Part shown: one piece after another, positions 47,369 to 59,194 of the stretch
How the letters are laid out: every line of letters starts with the position of its first letter
Position numbering within the stretch: position 1 is the stretch's first letter
Source of the DNA: Brachionus koreanus
Lineage: Eukaryota; Rotifera; Eurotatoria; Ploima; Brachionidae
Direction: 5' to 3'
Length of the DNA: 64,000 nt
Assembly: GCA_016987375.1 (NCBI GenBank)
Contig: PJRA01000493.1
Location: 383,423 to 447,422, forward strand
Translations under genes and position numbers: made by a program
Notes under the pieces: model-generated
Database searches by the model: none
Told to the model about the DNA's origin: nothing
Seen by the model: the letters and a program-made list of their open reading frames with translations, nothing else

Positions 47369-48079
47369 TTATTTTGGTTCCTCGTTTTTATTCTGTTCGG
47401 TTTCGTCGTCTGAGTCATCCAGCCACGATTCTTGAACTATTTGCTGCACTCGTTTTTCATATTCGCGTTTGTTTTCACGGAACAATTGAGCTGCCTCATT
47501 GTTAGCCGGACTATTCGGATTCGGATCGTGTAATAATGACTTAAAGTTAAATTTTTTTATACTCAAGTCAATTAGGAAATGGGGACTAAGCGTTAATCAA
47601 TGTCAGGGAATGAAACAAAAATTTTATTTACTTGTATTGATGTGAGTATGGCAGAAACGTCATATGTTGGGCTCCAGCGATTTTGAAGGATGTCTAAACA
47701 GATGCCACCATCGGCATAAACTTAAAATTTGTTTTTTTTTTTTAAATAAATTTCAATGATTTTCTTTAGGTTTATTTTTACCATTTGGATGGAACATTTT
47801 AGATACAAATCTAACTGTTGGTGGTTTATTCGGGTACTCTTCAGTAAAAACAAGAGTTAGCTTGAATGTGCCATCTTCGAATGGTGTATCGTGAGGACTT
47901 AAATTTGAAAAAAAATTATAGAATTTTTTGCATTGCTCAGATTTTTCCATTTACCCGAAAATGACCGCATTCCAAAGCATTATGTTATTGTCAGTTGGCG
48001 CGCCGCTCACACCGACTGGAGGGTCATCTTGAAGTCTCTTGAAATCTCTCATCAGTCTTCTTCTTGCAGTGGTAGTCAT
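47369..48079 (-). CDS. UBE2A/UBE2B: Ubiquitin-conjugating enzyme E2 A/B (Rad6), 166 aa form
   Basis: Exons 48079-47955, 47897-47782, 47720-47632 and the proximal terminal exon 47539-47369. Rad6-type E2 enzymes ubiquitinate PCNA (with Rad18) and histone H2B (with Bre1). The start [20 protein letters not shown], then [50 protein letters not shown], the active-site [19 protein letters not shown] (Cys88, same number as human) and [19 protein letters not shown] match the family. This form ends with an added acidic tail ([19 protein letters not shown]), reminiscent of the acidic tail of yeast Rad6 and unlike the short animal end. One residue pair in the loop after VIFG reads PHD where animals usually have PEG. 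A second terminal exon lies downstream. Confidence 0.95.
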
Positions 48080-50489
48080 TTTCGATTTTGATCTAGAAGA
48101 AAATTTTAAAAATAGATTCGAAAGCTAACATTTGATAAATTTCTAAGTATCCCAATAATGAAGATTTATAAAATGGTAATAGATTAACTCAACTCAGTGA
48201 ACATAATTATCTATTCCAAAATGGTTCTTTATGGATTAGAAAAGTCGAAACGAGAAAGTTTTTTTTTGATATCGATGTGAATAGAGTTGCAAATTTCATT
48301 TACTTTACTAAGTCGTAGCTATAAAGGAGCATTTATGCATATTATAATTAGAATTGAAATAATTTTAATAAATAGAAATATTGCTATGCTTTTAGTCTAT
48401 GAAAGCATATTATAATTTATTTTTGAAATAAATTTAAAATGGTTATTTTGAATGTCCCTGGTCGATTTTTCGCTTGGTCATCATTTGGCATTAATTATGT
48501 CATGTATGTAAAAAATGCTCAGGCTTGGCAAATATTTTTTAATGAAATGATTTTTATCTAAAACTGAAAAGAATTTTCTAGAAAATGCTTACTGGGTTTT
48601 TATATGAAAATTTCAATGATTCAACTATATTTGTCTTGATTATAAAATTTTTATAATTTATTAACGTAAAAGTGATTAATACCCAAATAAAATTATTACA
48701 TTATTATTTTTCATTTAAAAATCTCATTAATAATTGATAATGAAAATTTAAATTATTAACGTTCAATTTTAGTTCAAAAAAATTGCCAATGTCTATTTTT
48801 TTCCATTTTCTTACACTTTTTTTAGGCTGATAAAAGTTTAATTTTTATACAAATCAATGTAGTATTTGTTTATAAATCACAGAATAAATTTTTTGTTAAT
48901 TTTTAAAAATTTATTAAACACCAGAAAGCCCGGCTGATTAACTATAGAATTTTCAAATTTAGTTCAGCTTTGAAGACAAATAAAATATTTTTTCTGAAAA
49001 TTAGCTAAAATTTTTTTAAGAATTAAAAAAAAATTTAAAGCTACTTTATAAAATTTTATTCCTATAAAAAATATATATTTATTTTTTATCTAGATTTAAT
49101 TATATATTTATCTAGATTTAATTTTCAATTTTTTCTAAAAGGGGTGTTTAATGTAAATAGAAAAAAATAGCGATTTAGTAATCCATTTTAAAAAAAGGTT
49201 TTAATTTTCAACAAATCTCTTAAATGATTTAAAACAGACCAATTTAAAAAAAAAACAGGTTTTTAGAAGATAAACAACGCAGTAATTTACTTAGAATAAA
49301 TGCAAGCCTTTTATGGGATAAAAAGATTAAACTTTAATTAGTACAAATATTGAATCGAACCTGTTAAAATTGAGTTAGAATGAAATATCTAATTTTTTGA
49401 AATGTTCAACTCGTTAAATATAAATTATATGTAAGAATGTTTAGAGAAAATTATTTTAGTTCAAATAAAATTTGTTGCTAACAAATTTATGCTAAATCAT
49501 AGCTATTTTAATTATTTAAAAAAAAATTGCTAGTTTTATTTAATAAAAAAAAAACTCTTGGTTCTAACTATTAATTTAAATAAAATTTTTTTTTTGAGTA
49601 CATTTAAAAGAAAATATTTGCTTTGCAAATTATGGTGATTGTCTATCTTGAATGAATCAAATGTTATAGTGAACTTTTCGCTTTGCAAGTCACACACACT
49701 TGAAATCCTGAAAAATGAGTCATATTTTATTAATAAAACTAAGAAAAGAAAAATCTAAAGATTAGTAAAAGTTGATTATTTTAAAAATTTCGTCTAATTT
49801 TTTTTCAAAAACTAATTAGTATTAGTGAATAAAATAATAAAAAATTTGCATTTAAAGGCAGAACAGGTGCTTTGAAAACAGGAAATTTGAGAGAATAAAA
49901 AAGGAAAAATCAACCCTTGGTTCTAACTAATTATTTAATACTGAATAGAAACGAAAAGCGAATTCATTTTATATAAAGTCGTTATATCTTTCTTATAATA
50001 AAGACAGAGCTTAGTCTCTGTTGGAGCACAACAGGATCAAGAATTAGAGAATTAACTTCTTCAGTCATTGAATACTTAAAAAAAATAGATCTGTAAGAAT
50101 TATTTACTCTTTGAACGCAGAAAAGTGTTCTTTGACTTATCTCTTTCTGTTTTTTTACGAAAGGTATTTCTTTTATTTTAGAAAATATAAACAGATAATT
50201 AATAAAATAATTGAATATTTTAAAATTATGCATATTAAATTTTATTTTTTATAAATAAAACCTTTTGCTGCTTGGGCTTTTTTACTCAAATTTTTGCTAA
50301 AAAATGTCAAAGAGAAAAAAAACTTGCCAAATTAATCTCTTGAGTCATTTTTCTTTAATTGTTCTTTTAAATTCATAGGTGAAATGTAATAAAAAAAACA
50401 TTTGTTAGGAAAAAGAGAAAGTTTGAGACAGTTAGATCTACTTTGATCGTTTCTGGATACAGTTTTTTATTATTTTCAAAAATCACACT
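48080..50489. other. Long AT-rich intergenic
   Basis: Contains the UBE2 promoter side and one dispersed TTAA-bounded motif at 48914-48941. An 83-codon minus-strand open frame at 49982-50233 shows no recognisable motif and is not called. Confidence 0.5.
48914..48941. repeat. TTAA-bounded motif, second copy
   Basis: TTAA, then ACACCAGAAAGCCCGGCTGA, then TTAA; this is the reverse complement of the motif at 20272-20298 with few differences. Confidence 0.5.
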
Positions 50490-50750
50490 AAAAGTTTTTG
50501 ACTAGTTCAGTTATACCAGTCAGACCAGTAATATCAATTCTATTAGAAATACACCATTCATTTAAACTTTTTGTTGTAATATTTAATTTTATCAAGGCTG
50601 TCTCAAGATCTTTATCAGAAATACTTATTGCTATTATATTGTTATATCATCTGCAAACATTTTGATACTTGAATTTTAAATAAAAATGGTAGATCATTAT
50701 AGAAAATACGAAAAAGAAGTGGATCCAAAACAGATCCTTGCGGATAATTA
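50490..50750 (-). pseudogene. Reverse transcriptase relic (FADD region)
   Basis: On the minus strand: PQGSVLDPLLFRIFYNDLPF, a frameshift, MFADDITI with the FADD active-site motif, then after stops DKDLETALIKLN and LNEWCISNRIDI. This is the palm of a LINE-type reverse transcriptase. It is dead by one frameshift and at least two stops, and only about 85 codons remain. Lineage not resolved. Confidence 0.8.
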
Positions 50751-52218
50751 GACTAAATTTGGGTGAGACAAACTTTAAATGAGCTTATATATTTTGCGAT
50801 TTTTACGCTATTAGATTTTTAGGCATCGTATTTTTTTTTAAATTTTAAAAATGTCGGTTACAAACTCATATTTTTTAGCGAAAATGCATAATTTTGAGCT
50901 AAATTACAAAGATTTTTTGTTTACTGTGGCCAAAAGCTTATTTGATTTCAAGGAAACTGAAACAAGAAGATCTAAAAGGTTCAAAAATAAATAATAAACA
51001 ATCAAAAAACCTAATAAATATAATTTTTTAATTTTTCTAGTCTTTAAAACATGCTTTTAATTAAAATAGCATAAAAATCTTAAAATAATAGCTTGGTATT
51101 TGAAAATTTTTGTCTATGAGTAATTTTTATTGTAGAATTCAAATCAGAAATAACATTCTGAAATTTTTTTTCGGTTGAGGAGCTGTATAGGCTCAAAGTC
51201 GACCTGGGTTTGAAAAATCAAATGCTGATGTATTTTTTAGTGTAAAATTCAAAAATAGACTTAGTTTTTTGATAAATCGTTTAAATTTTGAATTATTTAA
51301 AATTTTTTATTTTTAGCCTAATTTTACAGGGCTAAGACGACGACCTAGACAAAAAACAACCCTAAATTCGTAATCTACATCAAAAAAACTCTTGGTATCA
51401 ATTTTCTGATTATTTTTATCTATTACGGTTCGTTCTCAACTATGAAAGGGTTAAGCGTAACCAAAAATGGTCTCGGAGGCCGTAGGGCCGTCCTGATTAG
51501 CAAAAGTGTGTTTGGATTGGAGCACAAAAGTTTCCAAAAATTGACTTGAATGTTCCAAATTATGTAAAACTATCTCATCTAGCTGCTCAATTAATTTTTT
51601 TAAAGTAAAATTTTAAAATGCAAAGTTTTTTTTTTCTGCAAAGTTTCACTACTTCAGCTAATAAATTTCAAATCTAAAAAAATTGGTCTGCTTCTAGTTC
51701 AAAATTTGCACCAAACTTTAGATTACCTTTTCAAAATATCAAAATTATTCATTCTGAAATGCTTGTTTTTGGTCAAATTCAGAAAATTTGATAAAAAAAT
51801 ATCATTCTTTTCATCTCCTATTGCTTGTGGAAAGGTCTTAAGAAGATACTATTAAATTTTTATTGTTTAATCCGACTTAAGACGTTCCTTTACAACAAGT
51901 ACTTAAATTAAAGCAAAAATTGTTCTAAGACAATTTTTAAAGTATTATATATGCATTGGATTTATCTAAAGAAAATTTTTATTAGCCTTTAAATTTTTGA
52001 CTGCCAAAAACGAAATAAACTCATACACAAATCAATGCAATGCATTTAAATTTAAAATAAAATGTTAAATTATTTTTAAACGTTTCTATAGAAACCTGTA
52101 ACAAACTTAAATCAGTAATTTGAAATTATATTGGTGAAAATAATATGAAATAAAAATTGATAATTAACAATTATCATTGTGTTTAAAATAATTTCTGGAC
52201 AAAAATCAAAAGAACATA
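50751..52218. other. Intergenic with a GC-richer pocket
   Basis: AT-rich except about 51420-51520, which contains GGTCTCGGAGGCCGTAGGGC and neighbouring unique-looking sequence. No reading frame or inverted repeat explains it. Confidence 0.4.
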
Positions 52219-55157
52219 ATGACATCATTAGCATCAAAACAAAATTCATTCATTGGAAAGATAAAGGAAAAAAATCTTCCGACAAAATGGGTCGCTCCAA
52301 AAAAGCCTCCTTTTAGAGAGGTATACCAAAAATCTTAAACATTTGACTAGCACTTTTCTAAAAAGCATTAATTAAGGACATTTTGGAAGATAAAATTTCA
52401 AAAGAAAAAACATTAAATCATCAAAGACAACAATTATTGGACCGATATGAAAAAGAAAAGTGAACAAAAAAATTTTATTTTAATCTTTTAATTTCAATTC
52501 AAATAATTTAAAGATTAAAAAATACATTCAAAAAGCAGCTATGCGTTGAAATGCTCAAGGATGGCTTTCATAGCTCATTCCGCGAGTTAGACTTTATTCT
52601 AAAACTGCAAATAGAGGACAGATATAGAGTCGGTTCCGAACATCCGGTATGGGATAGACCATTGCTAGACAATGAACACGAAAAACTAGAATATTTGTGC
52701 AAAAAACTAACTGAAGCCGAATCAAGTGAAAGAGCTAGTAATTTCAATAAGTTTTTTTATTTAATTTATTTCTAATCTATTTAAATTTAGATGAATTTAA
52801 AAAAGTTTATGTTAACAACAATGATTTGGCTAATTATTTTTTGCTTAGGGATGATAATTGGTTATCCGATTATTTTTTTGAAAAGTGTCTTAACATTGTA
52901 AAAGAAAAATCAAACAATCTTGATGAACAGTTTTTGGTTGAAGCTCACTCGAATCTTGGTCTTGCTTTTGAAAGACAAAGTAAAAAAAAATTAATTAAGA
53001 AATTAAATTTAAATGAGAAGGCTCTAATTCTAAATTTTTTTTTATCTTATTTTGAAAATTTTTAAAATTTGTCTATTTTTCTTAAAAATAAGTGCTTAAC
53101 ATCTAAGACAGCACCGTATAATAAATTTTCAAGATTTTAACTTAATTAAAAAAATTTTAAGTTATTAAGTTATTTAAAGTATCAAATTTTAAAAACATAT
53201 TATTTTGAGGAACATTTAATTTTGTTTTATCTGAAATAAAATATAACTTCAGGTTTAAGATTGAAAAACAGCAAGTAAGAATATTTATGGCTTAGGCTAG
53301 TTGAATTTTTGAAAATAAGCTCTATTTTTTTTAATTATTAAATTCATTGTAATTGCTTGTTCAAAGACTTATGAAAAAGAGGCATATTGAAGTTTTTGAT
53401 CGAAATTAAAATTATTTGTATTTTTTTTAGAATTTTTTTGATTAAAAAAATTGAATTGTCAAATTCAAATACAAACAAAACAAAGTTCTTTCTATTTTGA
53501 TAAATTAAAATTTACAAAAAAAAAAAATATTTTTTAAAAAATAGCGCAAAAAAATTGCAACATGGTTTGCTGTACCTTTTTTACTTTAGAATAATTATTA
53601 TCAATTAGATTTATTTATTTGATTTTATAAAAATAAAAGAAAGTTAAAAATTTTAATAAAAGTGCAACAAAATCTATGTTGTAATTTTATTTTAATAAAT
53701 TTTAAAATAGGAAGAATTAGTTTGCAGTTAAATTTCACAATAGACATTTATTCATGGGTAGTAAAGGATGTTATAGCTTTGTCAAGTTTTGTGCATAATT
53801 CTGCTTACAAAAACTTTTTTCAGAAATTTTCAGAGAAAAAAGTTTAATATTGAATTTTTACTTTGAAAAAATGCTTTTTCAATAAATTTTTTACTCAATC
53901 CTTTTTTAAATTAAAATTTTGAGCAAGTTCATTTCAATTTGCCAAAAAAAATGATTTTTTTTGCTTACTAAGATGTGTACTTAAATTCAAAAATTTGTCC
54001 ATTAAGGTCTTTAAATTTTTAATTGAGATACCTTGATGTAAAAATGATAGATAATAGTATTTTCAATCAAATTTAGAGTTTATGCAAAATTTCAAGGAAA
54101 AAAATAATTTTTTTTTATAGCTACAGATTATACTGCAAAATCAGAAAAAGTCAGGGAATCATATTTCAAATCCATGGAGCATTTTCAAGAATGCTATAAC
54201 CTAAGCAAGGGAAAAGATTGGTTTATTCTAAACAAATCCAAAGATTTCACCAAAAACGACATTGAAAAATTGCATCAAATACGCTACCAATATGCTGAAG
54301 AAAAACTGAAACATATGGACTCCCCTACCATATTTGTGGATGCTTGTATTCACTTACAACGCATCTATAGAATAATTGCGGAAAGATACTCGGCCAATGC
54401 TCAAGAAAAAATCGACACATTGTCCAAAGCATATGAAGTCTGCAAGAATAGTATTAGAAATAAACAAATTTAGTTTTATAAATTTTAATTTTTTTTTCTT
54501 CAAGGTTTTATCGGTTCCCTTGAAGGACATGCTAGTTTTTTACTTGGTGATGCATACACAGAAAACAAAGATTTAGACACAGCTTTAGCATGCTACAAAA
54601 ACTATTTCGATATTTCCAAAAGAGACAAAGATGAAGAAAATTTTGGAATAGCTTCCGAAGCTATTGCTAAATGTCATGAAAAGTAAAAAAAAATTTAAAC
54701 TAAATATTTTCTTTAAATGTATAAAAATAAATTTCATAGAATCGGCCAAATAGATAAAAGTATTGAATATTTGGAAAAATATTTAAAAGACGTCAAAAAG
54801 ATGGATAGGCAATATTCTAGAGTTTGCAATTGTCTAGCAAATATTTATAATGCAATGGTATGTAAAGTAATTTGAATTAAGAGTTTGTAATAATTATAAT
54901 TTTAGGGAAAATATGAACAAGCCGCCATTTATTCAAAAAAAGCATTTGATAACTCGCGCCAATTGAATCTGAATGATCAGCTTGAGAATAACCGTGTTTT
55001 GGTCGGTCTTGCCAAAGCCCACGCTAACTTGAAATACTTCAATTTGAATGTGGAACTTGCTAGCCGACATGCGATAAATAACATTTTAACATGGAAATAC
55101 GAATCAGAACCTGACCAAGTGCTAAAAAATATTCAAAATGACCAACAGGAAAAATAA
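52219..55157 (+). CDS. TPR protein, TTC29-like, 491 aa
   Basis: Eight exons: 52219-52320, 52377-52459, 52514-52737, 52791-52979, 54121-54450, 54505-54682, 54740-54857, 54906-55157, all in phase. The N-terminal region is basic. The segment CVEMLKDGFHSSFREL, SEHPVWDRPLL and DDNWLSDYFFEKCL then leads into tetratricopeptide-like helical pairs: HSNLGLAFERQ, SMEHFQECYNLSKG, GHASFLLGDAYTENKDLDTA, SIEYLEKYL and GKYEQAAIYSKKAFD. This layout and the HPVWD motif fit TTC29, an axonemal protein linked to sperm flagella in mammals; the assignment is from memory of the family and is moderate. Intron 4 (1.14 kb) contains a small inverted-repeat element. AATAAA lies at 55189-55194. Confidence 0.85.
53554..53687. 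mobile_element. GTGCAACAT inverted-repeat element, copy 2
   Basis: Left end AAATTGCAACATGGTTTGCT followed by GTACCTTTTTTAC; right end AAAGTGCAACAAAATCTATG followed by TTGTAATTT. Both ends match the element at 31708-31872. Located in intron 4 of the TTC29-like gene. Confidence 0.55.
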
Positions 55158-55889
55158 TATTTTTCTTAAATTAAAATAATTTTTGTTCAATAAATAACAA
55201 ATTCTAATTTTAAATAATTTTAAATTAGATTGCTTAGTTTCTAATTAATTAATATCTCAGACCATAATAATTAAAGTTATATATTTAAGTAAAACTCATT
55301 TTTATTATTAAGATATCAAAAGTCAAAAATTTTTAGGCATTTATTTATATATTTATTTATTTATTAATTCTAAGCTAAGGCCGATCGCCGACAACTTGCT
55401 CAGTGACCCGTCAAATAAGGGGCACTGTGTTTAGTATAAAAAAAATATAAAAATTACAAAATTGAGTATAAAACCATAGTTTCTATTTACAATTTTAGGT
55501 ATTTAATTAATCTACGTAAAAAAAAAAATTTATTTATTTATTTATGTATTTAAATCAAATGTAATGTATGTTAGTTTCACAGTCAAAAAAAGTCTTACGG
55601 ATTTTTTGCTGATTCTTTGACAAATCTCTTTGAAAAAAAAATAGCGATATTCTAGGAAAAAAGATAATGTATTATGTTGAGTTCAGTGGAAGGTAAAAAT
55701 GTGCTTAAAGTAAGAAGGATGCAAGATTAGTTATACAAAATGAGCCATAAGAGGAAGAGAGAGTCAGGTAGACCAACCATTCTCGATCAGAATGGTCTGT
55801 GCACTGTTGTTGAAGGCATCAAATTAAATGACGGATGAATTTTATTAAAAAGCTAAAAGATGTTATTTGTTAGAAACCACTTAAAATGG
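55158..55889. other. Intergenic with (TTTA)n and a short GC-rich block
   Basis: An (ATTT)n run at 55340-55368 is followed by a 60-bp GC-richer block (about 55375-55436, starting AAGGCCGATCGCCGACAACT) and a second TTTA-rich run near 55527. The block has the look of the end of a retroelement with a simple-repeat tail, but no family is recognised. Confidence 0.4.
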
Positions 55890-56480
55890 TCAAAACGATT
55901 TAAAATGGCACTCGCAAGTTTGCTCGGCTACCTCAAAAGACAACAGAATACTTGGTCAAGTTCTTCATGGTATTAAATTTCGGACACAGATGGTCATTAA
56001 ATTACTTTATAGAAGTATTGTAAGGCCTCATTTAGAGTATGCTATTCCAGAATGGTGCCCATATCTAAAGAAAGATAAAAGAATTCTAGAGACTGTTCAA
56101 CGAAGAGCTACTCGTGCCATTTCTGGTTTTAAAGATCTAAACTACGGTCAAAGGCTAAAGGCTCTAAATCTGACGAATTTAACCGAAAGGCGCATGAGAG
56201 GTGACTTAATTCAAATGTTTAAATTTAAAAGAAATATTGAGCACGTCAACTGGCAATCTCCACCCACTTTTTCAAGCAGATGCACAAGAGGCCATCCATA
56301 TATAACTAAAAGAGTAATAATCATGAATTGTGCTTAACGATACCACTTCTTCACAAACCGTGTAGTCAATGGCTGGATTAAGTTGGGAGTGGATGCAGTG
56401 TAAGCTCAATCCTTATCAACTGATTTAAAATATGTTTTTTTGATCCCATTAAATTTCTATTTCAGATTCTCAATTTTGCT
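55890..56480 (+). pseudogene. LINE (CR1/Jockey-like) ORF2 3' end, better copy
   Basis: The open part 55990-56337 reads VIKLLYRSIVRPHLEYAIPE, WCPYLKKDKRILETVQRRAT, LNLTNLTERRMRGDLIQMF and HPYITKRV, the canonical end of CR1/L2/Jockey ORF2. It stops at 56337, and the usual FFTNRVVNGW motif follows in frame after the stop (about 56350). Upstream to 55890 the frame is broken but homologous to 60-190 at the window start. Nucleotide identity with the copy at 1-665 is high over shared parts, so both belong to one family. The palm with the catalytic Asp residues is missing. Confidence 0.9.
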
Positions 56481-56529
56481 AAGATTGAATTGTCGGAAAT
56501 CTTCCCTTATTTATTCTCTGAACTATTTT

Positions 56530-56760
56530 CTTATTTGTAGACATTTCGGTTAATTCACATTGAACGTCTGTTTGGTCTTACGTTGCTTATACAATTCTTT
56601 AAATGTGCTCTTCCTACTGGTGATAACTAATGGATCTCTTTGTGCTGAAATAATGTTCATCCAAATACTTGACCAACTTCTAGACAAACAACATATTTTT
56701 CTCACTTGTCGGTGAATGTCCTGCAACCATGCCGACAAATCACTGACTCAAAACAAAACA
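56530..56760 (-). other. GC-richer block, possible relic, unidentified
   Basis: Less AT-rich than its surroundings. One minus-strand frame (56738-56550) is open for 62 codons; another frame, broken by stops, reads ICRHGCRTFTDK and TLFQHKEIH, which hints at a zinc finger. No family is assigned; a mobile-element relic is likeliest. Confidence 0.3.
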
Positions 56761-59194
56761 AAAGATTCGAAAATATAAATAAAGCTTAAGGAAAAAATAT
56801 TTGTTTATTTATTTTTTAAATTTACGTTTTTTACCAAATATTTAAAGAAATCAGTTATAATACAAAGTTTATTACTCGGTTAACCAAGATTATAAATTTT
56901 GACTTGTAGAAAATTTTCTAAAATTTTTGCTTGTTAATTTTTTTAGAATTATCTTGTCCACAGAATGAATAATGATAAAAGATGAACCAAATCTTTTGAA
57001 AGAACAATATGTTTAATTAAATTAGTTTATTGAATAAATATAAAAGGGACAATTGATGACATACACCGTTATTTACAGTAGTATGTGTGAATTACTTTAT
57101 ATATATTTTTATTTTTGATAATTAGGAATGAATCTAGACGAATCCTACTTACCTATGTAGCTGCTACTTAATTATACAATTATTATTATTATTATTTTTT
57201 TACTATTTACTTTCAAAAATCCTTTATTAGCCTAACTAAACAATTCTTTAATTATTTATTTTGTTTCTGATCTTAACAAATCATTTATTAAATGAACAAA
57301 ACTTATTCCAAAAATAAAATATTTTAAAACTTTTTTAATTTTTACTATTTTTTTATCTGAAGAAAAACAAATAAATTAAAATAATTAATAGAATTGAATT
57401 AAATGATTAAATTAATAATAAGAAAAAATAATCTAAACAGCAGGTTGTATAGACGATCCCGAAGGTTTGTAACCTGTAATTATTTGAGCCTCTACAAATT
57501 TTTTCAATTATTCTTTCAAATATATCCTAGATTAGCTTAAAGAATCTAACTAAAATAAAAAAAAATTAATAAAAATTAAAACGTTTATTAATATTAATAT
57601 AATCTTTTTCTTGTAAAGTTTACAAAAATTATTACAAAATTTATATTTTAATCTAGTTTAGGAAGTTTAATTTGCTTAATATTAAAAAATTTACTAGAGT
57701 ATTTTAGCTATAATTTTTCAGTCTTTTGTTGGTTTTTTCCTATAAATTTTCTCAGAAAAAAAATTTTTTCTGCAAAGAGAAATTATTAAATTTTAGTATA
57801 AACGTGACTTTTTCTAAATATTTTTATGGTTTGTTTGTCATATTATTAAATTTTTATTGTATTCAAGAAATTAATTTTCTAATCGAAAAATTTTCTATTT
57901 AAAATGTGCAAAATTTATCTATCTTAAAAAATATTTTTACTAGAATTTTCGGCAAAAGATTTAAATTGTCACAAAAAATCTATCGATTGTTACCAAGTCA
58001 ACGTAAACATGATTTAATCTTATTTTTATTAATCTTAATTCTTAAAGTTTAAATTTTTATTTTTTTAAATTTATATCAAAACAATTCGTTAACAATAATT
58101 ATTTCATACATTTGAAAGTATAGATGTTTTTTTATAGAAAAAAAGATCTCTTTTTTAATGACTTTATTTTTAAATTTCAAATAATAAGGTGCAAAAAAAT
58201 CAAATTGTTATTTTTTGTTTAAAAATCTAAATTTCATCAGAAGAGTAAACTAAAACTTGATTATATTGATATTTAAAATTAAGCTTTTCTTATTTTCAAC
58301 AAAACTTTTTCTTTTAATTCATAGTTTGGTCAAGTAATTAAAAGAAAATTCAAGATGTTTTTAACTGGTAAATTTAAACAAAAAAGTTATAAAATAAATC
58401 CGAATTTAATTTAAGTCAACAATAAAAAAAACAAACAATTAGAACTCTTGAGTTTTTTTTTAAATCTGAGGCAGCAATATTAACCTACCGATAAATTCAA
58501 AATGGAACAAACATTCGTCAATAAAGCTTAAAATAAAACAAAAAGAAATCATTTTATTTTGAAAAGCTTATCCATAGAAAGTTTTCGAAAAATAGTCTAA
58601 TAGCTTTAGAAGTCTGTAATAAAATATTTATTCAAGTACTTAGCAGCATATATTCTAATGGAACAAGTATTTTAAGAAGCCAAACAGTGAAGGAATGAAG
58701 CTCAACTTAAATAATGTTCACTATTTAGTCTTGATCTAAAGAAAACAAAATAGTAAAAGTTATTTATATCACTTTAATTTTGTGTTTTTTTCTTAACTAT
58801 TTATGTAATCGTTAATTTTACGACTTTTTAAGCATATTGTCTAAGCAACTCGGCACAAAAAAGAAAATTCTAATGTTAATTTTAATGAAAATGTTAAAAT
58901 TTCTGAGATAAAGGCACGGTCTGATTGATTTTTCTTGTTGCCTAAGGCATATAAATTAGCTGAAAAAAATTTATTTTTTATTGCTATGTTTGTCAAGACG
59001 CGAAAATTCTTTTATTAAACAGATTCATTAAAAATTTCCGTTTGCTAGTTAAAAAAAATTCAAGGTTTGAAAATTTTATTTAATCATTTTTCTCATTCAG
59101 TTTAGGTTTTAAAGCAAATAAAGCAAGAATTGTTTATGAGCTTGTGAAATGAAATAAAATGTATATTATTTTTTTAGATTTTAGAAAAAAAAAA
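56761..59194. other. Long AT-rich intergenic
   Basis: No gene seen over 2.4 kb. A poly-T/TAG acceptor-like site at about 59171-59177 suggests a non-coding first exon of the next gene somewhere upstream. Confidence 0.5.

Noticed and set aside
40930..48079. A replication/repair gene cluster (RFC3 with the Rad6-type gene)
   Set aside because: The two genes are 5 kb apart, on opposite strands, with a mitochondrial chaperone gene and transposon debris between them; the proximity is probably accidental.
59159..59194. Upstream in-frame ATG of the Tau-like gene
   Set aside because: The stretch looks like an intron end (poly-T then TAG); the sequence from the next ATG is the one with protein-like composition.
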